Positions 53,261 to 62,153 of a stretch of DNA of 64,000 bases are shown in pieces. The stretch spans positions 1,054,001 through 1,118,000 of the forward strand of contig CAXXLB010000009.1 of NCBI GenBank assembly GCA_963664675.2, in the 5' to 3' direction. This stretch comes from JASGMR01 sp963664675 (GTDB lineage: Bacteria > Thermotogota > Thermotogae > Petrotogales > Kosmotogaceae). Made by a program: the position numbers and the translations under genes. The notes beneath the pieces are model-generated. The model did no database searches. It was not told the DNA's origin and was given only the letters and a program-made list of their open reading frames with translations. Numbering within the stretch: the stretch's first letter is position 1; each line of letters begins with the position of its first letter.

Positions 53261-54649
53261 TCAATCCTCCCCACCGACAGACATCAACGATATTCGCATC
53301 CTGGGTTGAAAACTCGTCACAGGACACAATCCCGAGTCCGCACCACAGAAACTTCCTCCTTCGGTTTCCAGGGTTCTGCCGACCATGTCAACTTTCTTTA
53401 TCATATCTATACCTCTTCCATTTAAAATAAAACCACTTCTGAGTCTATGATCAATTTTGCCGTTTTTTATCCAATATCCTTCGCTTACAGCTATTGAAAA
53501 CTCTCTTCCTCCGGTTCCACCCCCGAGTCTTTTCACAAATAAACCATTATCCACGGAATTAATTATTTCATCATCACTATCATTTCCCGGAGCCAGATAA
53601 GTATTATTCATCCGGGGGACTGGAGCATATGTATATCCCTGCCTTCTTCCACTTCCGGTGGAGGGAATTCCCAGTTTTCTTCCACACAGTCTGTCGCAGA
53701 GATACTTTCTCAATATTCCATTTTCTATGAGAACATTCTTCTGCGTCGGATGTCCTTCATCATCTATGGCAGCCGTGCCGTATAGTCCGGGAACCGTTCC
53801 ATCATCAATGAGTGTAACTTTTTCGGAAGCGACAGTTGATCCTATTTTACCAACAAAATCACTCGCATTTCTAGAGATGGCCGATGCTTCGAGTTGATGT
53901 CCGCATGTCTCATGCCAGAAAGTTCCACATGAACCTACATCAAAAACCACCGGTACACTACAGGATTTTAGAGGAACGGCTCTTAAATCTTCGGCCATAT
54001 CTTCTATGAAACCTTTTGCAAAGGAGGTGTAATCGTTCTTCGTTCTGAATGCCTCGAAACCCTGGGGACGTGTAAAATCATCCCATTCATATTTCGATCT
54101 GTTCCCAGCTTCAACTGTCGCCTGTAATCTCAATCTGCTTGTAACCCTTCTGTCTTTTGCCAGAAGACCTTCGCTGTTAAATATCACAATTTTCTGATCC
54201 GTATCAAAATAGTCTACATTCAACTGTTTTATTGTATTTTCAGTACTTCTGGCAGCCAGATCCGTTTCACGAATGACCCTTATCTTATCCTCAAAACCCA
54301 CTGTTGAAGGATAAATTTCAAATTTGTTGGGGTTTTCAGTTTTTTGCATCGAAAATACGATATTTCCCGTGAATTCCTTTCCCCGGGCTTCTATAAGCTC
54401 TGAAGCACGTCCCGCAGAACTCATGAGCCCCTGAAAAGTCAGATCGTTCGTATAGACATAAACACTTTTTTTGTCTGAAAGCAAATATATACCGGCACCT
54501 TTGATACGTACCGTAGTTATCCCACTTATAACTTTTTCCGAACATTTTATATTCAATTCATCCTTATCTTCGAAAAAAATTTCTGCGAAATCTCCTCCGG
54601 AAGACAAAGCCTTTTTTATTATTTTCTCTAATTTTCTCTCTTCAAGCAT
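53261..54649 (-). CDS. tldD: TldD-family zinc metalloprotease
   Basis: 462 aa from ATG 54649 (GAGGTG upstream; an earlier GTG at 54667 precedes that site). The zinc motif HETCGH (HExxxH) is in FWHETCGHQLEAS at about residue 245. Conserved GTAAIDDEGHPTQ and PRMNNTYLAPG follow. It is the catalytic half of TldD/E and is cytoplasmic. Placed directly after the oligopeptide ATPase genes, which suggests that imported peptides are its substrates. Confidence 0.93.
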   Translation of the reverse strand: MLEERKLEKIIKKALSSGGDFAEIFFEDKDELNIKCSEKVISGITTVRIKGAGIYLLSDKKSVYVYTNDLTFQGLMSSAGRASELIEARGKEFTGNIVFSMQKTENPNKFEIYPSTVGFEDKIRVIRETDLAARSTENTIKQLNVDYFDTDQKIVIFNSEGLLAKDRRVTSRLRLQATVEAGNRSKYEWDDFTRPQGFEAFRTKNDYTSFAKGFIEDMAEDLRAVPLKSCSVPVVFDVGSCGTFWHETCGHQLEASAISRNASDFVGKIGSTVASEKVTLIDDGTVPGLYGTAAIDDEGHPTQKNVLIENGILRKYLCDRLCGRKLGIPSTGSGRRQGYTYAPVPRMNNTYLAPGNDSDDEIINSVDNGLFVKRLGGGTGGREFSIAVSEGYWIKNGKIDHRLRSGFILNGRGIDMIKKVDMVGRTLETEGGSFCGADSGLCPVTSFQPRMRISLMSVGGED

Positions 54650-54693
54650 ATGAACACCTCTTTTCACGGTGGATCTGATTTTTATAGCTGAAA

Positions 54694-55665
54694 CTACCAG
54701 TTGTCACTATGCACCATATGGCAAGCAACCATGTGACCTTTGCCTGCATCTTTCAAAACCGGCGTTTCTTTCTCGCAAACCGCTTTTGAAAATTTACAGC
54801 GCGACGAAAAACGACAGCCGGGTACAGGATTTATCGGACTTGGAACTTCTCCCGAAAGCAGTTCATGTTTGCGATTTTTCTCATAGTCCGGATCGGCTAT
54901 AGGAACCGCTTCAAGCAAACCTATCGTATATGGATGCAGAGGATCTCTGAACAACTCCTCGGTTTCGGCTTTTTCAACCAGTGTACCCATATACATTACA
55001 ACGGTATCATCGGAAATATATCTGATCATACTGAGATCGTGGGCTATGAAAAAATAAGTTAGCCCAAGTTTCTTCTGAAGATCTATGAGAAGGTTTATTA
55101 TTTGAGCCTGTATCGAAACATCGAGTGCCGAAATGGCTTCATCACAAACTATGAATTCCGGCCCGACTGCCAGAGCACGCGCAATTCCCACTCTCTGACG
55201 TTGCCCTCCGCTGAATTCATGAGGAAAACGGCTGGCATGTTCACGATTGAGACCGACCATTTCGAGCATTTCGTATATACGCTTCGTCCTCTCAGCCTTA
55301 GAATGACACAGTTTATGAATATCGATACCTTCTCCAACTATCGCACCAACTGTCTTTCTCGGATCCAGTGAAGCATAAGGATCCTGAAATATCATCTGCA
55401 TTCTCTTAGTGAGCTGACGGTATTTCTTATTGTTCAACTCATGAACGTCAATTCCACTGAAAAATATTTTTCCGCCATCGGGTTTATAAAGATGCATAAT
55501 AGTTCTTCCCACAGTTGTTTTACCACATCCGGATTCTCCAACCATTCCGAGTATCTTTCCACGTTTTATGGAAAAACTCACATCATCAACCGCTTTCAAT
55601 ACTTGCTTTTTTGATATATGAAAATATTTCTTTAAATTTTTAACTTCCAAAATCGGTTCCTGCAC
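54694..55665 (-). CDS. oppF: Oligopeptide ABC transporter ATP-binding protein (OppF-like)
   Basis: 323 aa. Walker A GESGCGKTT, signature FSGGQRQRVGIARA, Walker B FIVCDEAISALD, and the OppF tail with four Cys-like spacing in CRFSSRCKFSKAVC, a probable Fe-S or structural cysteine cluster of this subfamily. GTG start 55665, one base after the OppD stop. Pairs with OppD. Confidence 0.93.
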   Translation of the reverse strand: MQEPILEVKNLKKYFHISKKQVLKAVDDVSFSIKRGKILGMVGESGCGKTTVGRTIMHLYKPDGGKIFFSGIDVHELNNKKYRQLTKRMQMIFQDPYASLDPRKTVGAIVGEGIDIHKLCHSKAERTKRIYEMLEMVGLNREHASRFPHEFSGGQRQRVGIARALAVGPEFIVCDEAISALDVSIQAQIINLLIDLQKKLGLTYFFIAHDLSMIRYISDDTVVMYMGTLVEKAETEELFRDPLHPYTIGLLEAVPIADPDYEKNRKHELLSGEVPSPINPVPGCRFSSRCKFSKAVCEKETPVLKDAGKGHMVACHMVHSDNW

Positions 55666-55666
55666 G

Positions 55667-56713
55667 TTATATCACATCCCCGGTGGAACTTTTATTTATT
55701 CCATGTCTCTTGACAATATACGGTGTTACGCTTGGAGCGCGTCGATCGAGAAGCCAGCATGAGGCAAAATGTCCTTTATTTATTTCTGTTTCAGATGGCT
55801 CATACTTTTCACAGACCTTCATTCGATAATCACAACGCCCATAAAAACTACAACCTTCAGGTGGCATGAACAAATCGGGGGGTGTTCCCTGAATTGTCGG
55901 AAGTTTTTCCGTTCTCTTTTTTCCGACCGCAGGTACACTGTTGAGTAATCCCCAGGTATAAGGATGCCGTGGGGAATAAAATATATCATCCGTTGTTCCG
56001 GTTTCAACAATTTTCCCGGCATACATGACCGCAATACGTTCGGCGAATCTGGCAACAATCCCCAGATTGTGAGTAATGAGCACTATGGCGGTTCCCAATT
56101 CATCTTTAAGATGATTCATGAGTTCAAGAATCTGGGCCTGCGTGGTTACATCAAGAGACGTAGTCGGTTCATCCGCAAATAGAATTTTTGGATTGCAGGC
56201 AAGTGCAATTGCTATCATTACGCGCTGTCTCATTCCACCTGAGAACATGTGCGGATAACGTGCGATGTTTTTTCTGGCATCGGATATACCAACTTCTTTA
56301 AGAAGTTTTATACTCCTTTTTTCAGCATCCGTAACGGATATCCGTTCGTGTTTTTTTATTCCCTCACAGATTTGTTTTCCTATTCGCATCGTAGGATTCA
56401 AACTGGTCATAGGATCCTGAAAAATCATTGACATTTCCTTTCCCCTCAGTTTTTCCATCTGTTTATCGGTATAATCCGTAATATCGTTATTGCAATAAAT
56501 GATCTTCCCGCCTTTGAAGCGCCCCGGGGGTGTTGGAAGAAGCTTCATGACTGATTGTACCGTAACACTCTTTCCACAACCAGATTCACCTACGATTGCC
56601 AGAGATTCACTTCTGTTAACATACAACGATACTCCTCTTATGGCGTGAACTTCTCCGGCATATGTATCAAAGGAGTATTTTAAGTTATTTAATTCGAGTA
56701 TTTTTTCATTCAT
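55667..56713 (-). CDS. oppD: Oligopeptide ABC transporter ATP-binding protein (OppD-like)
   Basis: 348 aa. Walker A GESGCGKSV, signature FSGGMRQRVMIAIA, Walker B ILFADEPTTSLD, and the Cys-containing tail CSFYGRCDYRMKVC. ATG 56713 is chosen over GTG 56722, since GGGAG is eight bases upstream of the former and touches the latter. Confidence 0.93.
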   Translation of the reverse strand: MNEKILELNNLKYSFDTYAGEVHAIRGVSLYVNRSESLAIVGESGCGKSVTVQSVMKLLPTPPGRFKGGKIIYCNNDITDYTDKQMEKLRGKEMSMIFQDPMTSLNPTMRIGKQICEGIKKHERISVTDAEKRSIKLLKEVGISDARKNIARYPHMFSGGMRQRVMIAIALACNPKILFADEPTTSLDVTTQAQILELMNHLKDELGTAIVLITHNLGIVARFAERIAVMYAGKIVETGTTDDIFYSPRHPYTWGLLNSVPAVGKKRTEKLPTIQGTPPDLFMPPEGCSFYGRCDYRMKVCEKYEPSETEINKGHFASCWLLDRRAPSVTPYIVKRHGINKSSTGDVI

Positions 56714-56728
56714 ATCATTCACTCCCGC

Positions 56729-57658
56729 TCAACTGCGCAACTTGGGGTCGAGTGCATCCCGAAGACCGTCACCAAATAAATTGAATGAAAGCATCGTCAG
56801 CGAAATCATTATCGCAGGAATTAAAAGTTGTACAGGATAAATCCTGAATACCGTTATGCCAAGATTTGCAAGTTGTCCCCAGCTTGGAATCGGAGGCTTT
56901 ATTCCGAGTCCTATGAAACTGAGATATGCTTCCTGAAATATTGCTGCCGGTACACCCAGGGTCATTCCAACTACAACTATTCCCAGAGTATTCGGTACCA
57001 GATGCTTGAAAATTATCGAAGAATGTTTTGCACCGAGTGTACGTGAGGCCAGTACAAACTCCTGTTCCTTGATCTGAAGTATGAGTCCGCGAACATTTCG
57101 TGCAGTTCCCATCCATCCCGTTATAGCAAAGGCAAAAATGAGCGGTATCGGTCCCGAGCCTATGACAAGCATGATGAGTATGACATAGATCATGGAAGGT
57201 ATACACATTATTATATCTATCAATCTCATTATTATCATGTCAACTTTACCGCCAAAATAACCCGATATACCCCCTATCACAATTCCGATAAGACTGGGTA
57301 TAACCGAACCAAAAATCCCAACTGCCAGTGAAACTCGTGCTCCCACCCATACACGCACCCAGAGATCCCTTCCCAGAGAATCCGTACCAAACCAGTGTTC
57401 GGACGATGGTGCAGCATTTATATTTCTCAAATTCTGCTGACTGTATGTATATGATGATATTTCCGGAATAATTATGGAACATACGGTTATCATGAGTATT
57501 ATTATCAATCCGGTCATAGCCACTTTATTCTTTAAGAGTCTCCTCCAGACATCTTTCCAGAAAGAGATACTTGGACGTGTTATAGCTTCAAACTTTTTTT
57601 CATTTTCTCCGGTGAATTCAAATGCTCCTTCGGGTATACTCACAAAATCTTTTTTCAT
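56729..57658 (-). CDS. oppC: Oligopeptide ABC transporter permease (OppC-like)
   Basis: 309 aa. An N-terminal cytoplasmic stretch (RPSISFWKDVWRRLLKNKVA) typical of OppC, then six spans, GTDSLGRDLWVRVWVGARVS and the coupling loop ASRTLGAKHSSIIFKHLVPN. GAGGCGG precedes the ATG. Confidence 0.94.
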   Translation of the reverse strand: MKKDFVSIPEGAFEFTGENEKKFEAITRPSISFWKDVWRRLLKNKVAMTGLIIILMITVCSIIIPEISSYTYSQQNLRNINAAPSSEHWFGTDSLGRDLWVRVWVGARVSLAVGIFGSVIPSLIGIVIGGISGYFGGKVDMIIMRLIDIIMCIPSMIYVILIMLVIGSGPIPLIFAFAITGWMGTARNVRGLILQIKEQEFVLASRTLGAKHSSIIFKHLVPNTLGIVVVGMTLGVPAAIFQEAYLSFIGLGIKPPIPSWGQLANLGITVFRIYPVQLLIPAIMISLTMLSFNLFGDGLRDALDPKLRS

Positions 57659-57668
57659 TGCAACCGCC

Positions 57669-58589
57669 TCATTTCACTATTCTGATTCGCGGATCAACTA
57701 TCCCATAAGCTATATCCACCAGAAAGTTTGCAGTGACCATAAAGGCCCCATAGAAAACTGTGAGTCCCATGGTCATGGTGTAATCCAATCCCGTTATGGA
57801 ATTGATGTAATGCTGTCCCAGTCCTGGAATTGCAAAAATCTTTTCAATTACGAAAGTTCCCATGAGAACACTCGCAACCATGGGACCGAGCATAGTGAGT
57901 ATTGGTATAGAGGCATTTCGGATTTCGTGGCTCCATACAATTTTTCTATCGGTTAATCCCTTTGCCTTAGCCGTTTTTATATAATCCTGGGTTGTCACTT
58001 CAAGCATACTTGCACGCATAACCCTTGTGAGTGTTGCAAGAAGGGAAATTGCGAGCGCTGCCGTTGGCAGGACCTTATACATTTCAGTTTTCCACTGTGC
58101 CATGGGCAGAATCCTAAGATTTATGGCAAAAATATATTGAAGGAACGATCCAAGTATGAAACTAGGTATAGAAACACCTATGACAGAAACCAGGACACAT
58201 AGATAATCTACCGCCTTCCCCCTTTTTCTAGCAGATACCACTCCAAGAAATAAACCTATAGGCAATGCCACGGCCAGTGATCTCAAACCGAGGTCGGCCG
58301 ATACCGGAAAGGCGGTAGCTATTATACTGTTCACCGTTCTATTCGTGTATTTAAGAGAATATCCCATGTTTCCGTGAAGCAAATTCCACATGTATGTAAG
58401 GTATTGTTCTAAGATTGGCTTGTTCAAACCGTAATAATCCATCATTCTTTCCTGCATCTCAACAGTGAGAATCTTGTCGGTTTGAAAAGGATTTCCAGGC
58501 AATGCCCTCAACATGAAAAAAGTCACAGTCGCAAGCATCCACAAGGTCAGTAAGGAGATCCAGAGGCGCTTAAAAATATATTTTGCCAA
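57669..58589 (-). CDS. oppB: Oligopeptide ABC transporter permease (OppB-like)
   Basis: 306 aa from TTG 58589 with AAGGAG nine bases upstream; an earlier TTG at 58625 lies before that site. Opening AKYIFKRLWISLLTLWMLAT and FFMLRALPGNPF are typical of OppB; coupling loop TAKAKGLTDRKIVWSHEIRN. It begins just after a hairpin that follows oppA. Confidence 0.94.
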   Translation of the reverse strand: MAKYIFKRLWISLLTLWMLATVTFFMLRALPGNPFQTDKILTVEMQERMMDYYGLNKPILEQYLTYMWNLLHGNMGYSLKYTNRTVNSIIATAFPVSADLGLRSLAVALPIGLFLGVVSARKRGKAVDYLCVLVSVIGVSIPSFILGSFLQYIFAINLRILPMAQWKTEMYKVLPTAALAISLLATLTRVMRASMLEVTTQDYIKTAKAKGLTDRKIVWSHEIRNASIPILTMLGPMVASVLMGTFVIEKIFAIPGLGQHYINSITGLDYTMTMGLTVFYGAFMVTANFLVDIAYGIVDPRIRIVK

Positions 58590-58626
58590 TTTGTTCCACT
58601 CCTTTATTGTTTCATCTAAAAACAAA

Positions 58627-58660
58627 TGCAGCCGCTGATAACCGTTGCCTCACGGCTGCA
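58627..58660 (-). terminator. Hairpin between oppA and oppB
   Basis: TGCAGCCG / CGGCTGCA perfect eight-bp stem with an 18-base inner part that can pair further. On the minus strand it is followed by TTTGTTTTTAG. Probable attenuator between binding-protein and permease genes. Confidence 0.75.
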
Positions 58661-58691
58661 CTGGATTTTATCTGAATTCAGGACTTATATA

Positions 58692-60299
58692 TTATTTTTC
58701 TATGTATGCATATATAAATTCAATTCCACCGGTTTCTCTTCCGTAATGGAGTCCTTTAACATAATCCCTGCAGAGATATGCCGTTCCGGGTGTCCACAGA
58801 GGAGCAACCGGCGCTTGATCCAGAATTATTGCCTCGGCCTGCTGCAATTGCAACATCCGTTCATTTATATTCGGATTATCTGCCTGGGCCTCTATCAATT
58901 CCGTATACTCTCCGTTGTCCCAATTAGCATAGTTGTTCCCATTTCCAATGGTAAAACTGTCGAGTAGCGTATCAGGATCAACCCCTGTTCCCTGACCAAC
59001 CAGGAATATATCAAAATTTCCAGTCAGTAATGCACCTATGGCCTGTGGAACTGGAAGTATGTTTATCTCAACATGAACTCCGAGAGTCTCTTCCCAGCCG
59101 GCCTGTAAAGCTTCAGCATATTGTTTGTGCGTAGCCGAATCCATACATATATAACTTATGGAAGGAAGTTCCGAAGGTTTGGATAATTCCATTTCAGAAA
59201 GGGCCTTTTCCAGATATTTCTTTGCCTGTTCAACATCACCGCTCGGGGGAACCCCTGTGGAATTGGGATAAGTTTCCACAATCGATTTACCATCCAACAT
59301 TATACTCGGATCTATCATACGATCAACTACAAGCGAACCTGGGGATGCAATCGCAAAAACAATAACCTCTCTGTCAATTGCGAAGCTGAGAGCTTTACGC
59401 AGATTCACATTATCCATGACTTTTCCCGGCGAACAATTGAATGCCAGATATTGCAGAGTACCACCACTCCTGCTTCTGTAATCCGGATAATTTATGGTCT
59501 GTACCTTTGAGATGGAATAAATCTCATCTATTTCTCCCAGATCATACATACCTACACGGGTATTTTCATCCGGAATTATCAGTTCAACGACTTCGTCCAA
59601 TTTTATTTTTTCCGAGTCCCAGTACCCGTCATTTTTTCCCATCGTAATTCGTGCTCCCTGTACCCATTCTGTCAGAATGAAAGGACCACAGCCTATGAAC
59701 GATTCAGGGCTTGAAGCGTATGAAGTACCGTATTTCTCTACGTAGTCTTTTCTTATTGGATAGTAATTTATTCCCTCGGCAAGTTCAGCTACGAAGAAAG
59801 GATCTCTGGCAGTGAGCGTTATTTCCAGTGTCTTATCATCGACCGCTTTGATACCAACCAGAGATGTATCGGTTATTTCTCCATTATAATATGCCTTGGC
59901 ATTCAGGATCGAATCGAAGGAGGAAGCCTGTGACGATCCCGTTTCCGGATTCATGGTGCGAAGGAAAGAATACTTAAAGTCTCCTGCGGTTACCGTTACA
60001 CCATCGGACCATTTTGCATCACGAAGATGAAATGTATAAACCGTTCCGTCTTCAGATATATCATAGGATTCCGCTATACCGTAGTTTATTCTGTCATTTG
60101 CGTTACGAATCAACCCTTCATTTAACGCATACATTATCAACGCGGACATTTCATCATTCATCTGGCTGACATCCAGTGTCATTATGTCGTTAGAACCAGC
60201 GAATGTAAAAACCTGAGGTACTTCGGCAGTATTCGCAAGCCCGATAACCGGAATCGCTACGAGAATAACTAAAATAACCGTTAAAATCCACCTTTTCAT
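58692..60299 (-). CDS. oppA: Oligopeptide ABC transporter substrate-binding protein (OppA-like, family 5)
   Basis: 535 aa from ATG 60299 (AAGGGG eight bases upstream). Signal peptide about 1-22 (RWILTVILVILVAIPVIG), no lipobox. Family-5 marks: EGLIRNANDRINYGIAESYD, YTFHLRDAKWSDGVTVTAGD, LAFNCSPGKVMDNVNLRKAL. First gene of the operon after its promoter. It should bind short peptides with little side-chain selectivity, unless specialised by the downstream enzymes. Confidence 0.93.
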   Translation of the reverse strand: MKRWILTVILVILVAIPVIGLANTAEVPQVFTFAGSNDIMTLDVSQMNDEMSALIMYALNEGLIRNANDRINYGIAESYDISEDGTVYTFHLRDAKWSDGVTVTAGDFKYSFLRTMNPETGSSQASSFDSILNAKAYYNGEITDTSLVGIKAVDDKTLEITLTARDPFFVAELAEGINYYPIRKDYVEKYGTSYASSPESFIGCGPFILTEWVQGARITMGKNDGYWDSEKIKLDEVVELIIPDENTRVGMYDLGEIDEIYSISKVQTINYPDYRSRSGGTLQYLAFNCSPGKVMDNVNLRKALSFAIDREVIVFAIASPGSLVVDRMIDPSIMLDGKSIVETYPNSTGVPPSGDVEQAKKYLEKALSEMELSKPSELPSISYICMDSATHKQYAEALQAGWEETLGVHVEINILPVPQAIGALLTGNFDIFLVGQGTGVDPDTLLDSFTIGNGNNYANWDNGEYTELIEAQADNPNINERMLQLQQAEAIILDQAPVAPLWTPGTAYLCRDYVKGLHYGRETGGIEFIYAYIEK

Positions 60300-60422
60300 A
60301 TTTTTCACCCCTTATTTTACCTTCTATTATTTTACCCTGCCATTTTCATCGAAATATTTAGAAATAAAAAAGAACAGAGTTATTAATTATAAATATCCCA
60401 CAGATTCGTGATTAATAATAAA

Positions 60423-60451
60423 AAGATAGCATACGACTAACAATTTGTCAA
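60423..60451 (-). promoter_or_regulatory. Sigma-A promoter of the opp operon
   Basis: Minus-strand TTGACA (60451-60446), 17-base spacer, TATCTT (60428-60423) preceded by TGC (extended -10). Predicted start near 60416. Confidence 0.8.
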
Positions 60452-60471
60452 CTTATCGGTTTACAAATTGT
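60440..60471. promoter_or_regulatory. Inverted repeat over the opp -35 box
   Basis: ACAATTTGT (60440-60448) and ACAAATTGT (60463-60471), perfect nine-base arms with centres 23 bases apart. It covers the -35 box, so a repressor or activator site is plausible; the YheO-like protein is a candidate ligand. Confidence 0.5.
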
Positions 60472-60665
60472 ATACGATAATATCAAATAAAATATACTTT
60501 TATTTGTCAACATTTACATAAGAAGTACATTTTTAAACAGAGGAATTACGATTAAGGTAATAGAAAAAAGAGCAAAAAATATTATCAGATTTTGCAAAAT
60601 ATTCGCCAGAATCGCTGAAAAGATGAAGTTTCAGGTTAAGATAAAGTAGATTTATATTTATTGCT

Positions 60666-60989
60666 TTCAATTTCCTTTTACATCTATGTAAGCGTCCTCT
60701 CATGGAATTAACTTTATTCTGATCAGCCTGATTAAATCACTCAAAATTTCCTCATCTGTGATATTTATCATCAACAGGGTAAAGGATACAAAGAGATTTC
60801 CCGTTTTTCTTGTATTTTAAATTCCATCCAGGGTGTATAGAACACCTGCTGTAGGAAATTTCAGGCCGTGCTCTATAAGAATCCTTTAAAAAGAGAAGTT
60901 AAATTCTCCCACAATTCATTTTTCACATATTTTCTGATATCTTCCTTATCAGGCTGATTGTAATGGTCATAAACTAAATCCCACTTCAT
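60666..60989 (-). pseudogene. Decayed DUF3788 gene
   Basis: From ATG 60989 the minus strand reads MKWDLVYDHYNQPDKEDI and on to LWENLTSLFKGFL, then a stop. A second frame (60835-60755) gives HPGWNLKYKKNGKSLCILYP, the hallmark block of DUF3788 proteins, followed by a stop. A third piece (DEEILSDLIRLIRIKL) resembles the family C-terminus. The pieces are in order but out of frame and with parts missing, so the gene is broken. It follows the AraC/GyrI gene by ten bases. DUF3788 function is unknown. Confidence 0.75.
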
Positions 60990-60999
60990 ATGATCATCT

Positions 61000-61926
61000 T
61001 TAAAAAGGGGGCTGTTCAATATCTTCATCTTCAATCAATAACCATATTTCCATACATGTTGTATTGGCATTGTGACTGGCATAACGTTCAGCGGCGAATG
61101 GTCTGACCCTCAGTTTATGGTGTGGAATCCATGTGCTGAAAAGATATTTGTGAGCTTTGAATAATGTATCAGTTATAAGGTGTTCAAAATCTTCGGCTTC
61201 GAAGGAACAGACTATATATTCTCCTTTGGGTAATTTCCAGGATGTATAACCTTCAGGCACTTCTTTGAATATGGTTTCTCCCCCTGCGAAATACCGATAT
61301 AAATCTTTTTTTGTTCCTGAAAAGGTAACACCGAGTTCTTCACCGCTTTTCTTTAATTCCGAAATGTTTGATTTATTTTTATGGAAAGTATCCCACAATT
61401 TTCCAAGATTATTTATGCCGGTTTCACTTCCACCCGGCATCCGGTCAATATTTTCTTCGATCGTGAGACCGATGAAAAATTGAGGTGAGGAAATACGTCG
61501 TCGTGTAATTTCAATAACAATATTATCGACAACTAAAGGAACGTTTTCATCTATCAATGTATAATTCAACATAAGTTGGGGTCTTATAAACTTATTCAAT
61601 CTAACGGGGGCAGAACGGTATTCTTCTGGAGTCATTCCGAACGCCTCTTTGAACGACCGCGTAAAAGTTTCGTGAGAAGAAAACCCAAAATCCAATGCTA
61701 TATCCAGAATTCTTTTGTTTTTTTCAAGCAAAGCATCTGAGGCCTTTGCAAGCCTTCGTAGCTTAATGTATTCTTTTACAGGTTTTTTTACCAACCGACT
61801 GAAAAGCCTCTGATAATAAAATTGTGATAATGAAGCGAGCTTTGCCAGATCATCAATGTTTATCTCTTCTGAAATATGTGTATCAATATAATCCACAGTT
61901 TTCTGTATTTGTTCCCATGCGTGCAT
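61000..61926 (-). CDS. AraC-family regulator with GyrI-like effector domain
   Basis: 308 aa from ATG 61926, six bases after AAGGAGGGG; the frame stays open further upstream but without a start signal. N-terminal double helix-turn-helix (DDLAKLASLSQFYYQRLFSR and ALDFGFSSHETFTRSFKEAF), then a GyrI-like ligand domain (about 150-300). Same architecture as the 35977 regulator. Divergent from the DinB-like gene and followed by the DUF3788 remnant. Confidence 0.9.
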   Translation of the reverse strand: MHAWEQIQKTVDYIDTHISEEINIDDLAKLASLSQFYYQRLFSRLVKKPVKEYIKLRRLAKASDALLEKNKRILDIALDFGFSSHETFTRSFKEAFGMTPEEYRSAPVRLNKFIRPQLMLNYTLIDENVPLVVDNIVIEITRRRISSPQFFIGLTIEENIDRMPGGSETGINNLGKLWDTFHKNKSNISELKKSGEELGVTFSGTKKDLYRYFAGGETIFKEVPEGYTSWKLPKGEYIVCSFEAEDFEHLITDTLFKAHKYLFSTWIPHHKLRVRPFAAERYASHNANTTCMEIWLLIEDEDIEQPPF

Positions 61927-62114
61927 ATCCAACCCCTCCTTAAAAGTAGAATAACACACAGGAGACAAACTCCGCTTGATCTCCGATGCTCTCTTTAATA
62001 TACAAATATGAATCAGAATTCTCCCACTTCTGTTTTTCAGCGACAGATATACACGCGCCAATCGGAATTCATAAAGTTAAAATCTTCCGTGATTTTTCAA
62101 ATGATATCCGGTGC

Positions 62115-62120
62115 TATAAT
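62115..62120 (+). promoter_or_regulatory. Extended -10 promoter of the DinB-like gene
   Basis: TGC-TATAAT, an extended -10 element, with no clear -35 box. It places the transcript start near 62127, downstream of the ATG at 61986, and so supports the ATT start at 62154. Confidence 0.6.
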
Positions 62121-62153
62121 TTATTACATAAAATTACAGAGGAGGGAATCCCA

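Larger units (their letters stand above)
60300..60665. other. AT-rich region upstream of oppA
   Basis: About 365 bases without a gene. It contains the opp promoter (60423-60451), the ACAATTTGT/ACAAATTGT inverted repeat, and two copies of ATTTGTCAAC (60444-60453 and 60504-60513). Confidence 0.5.

Noticed and set aside
61986..62153. ATG 61986 as the DinB-like gene start
   Set aside because: It lies upstream of the extended -10 element, overlaps the start region of the divergent AraC gene, has no ribosome-binding site, and the added residues do not look like the family.
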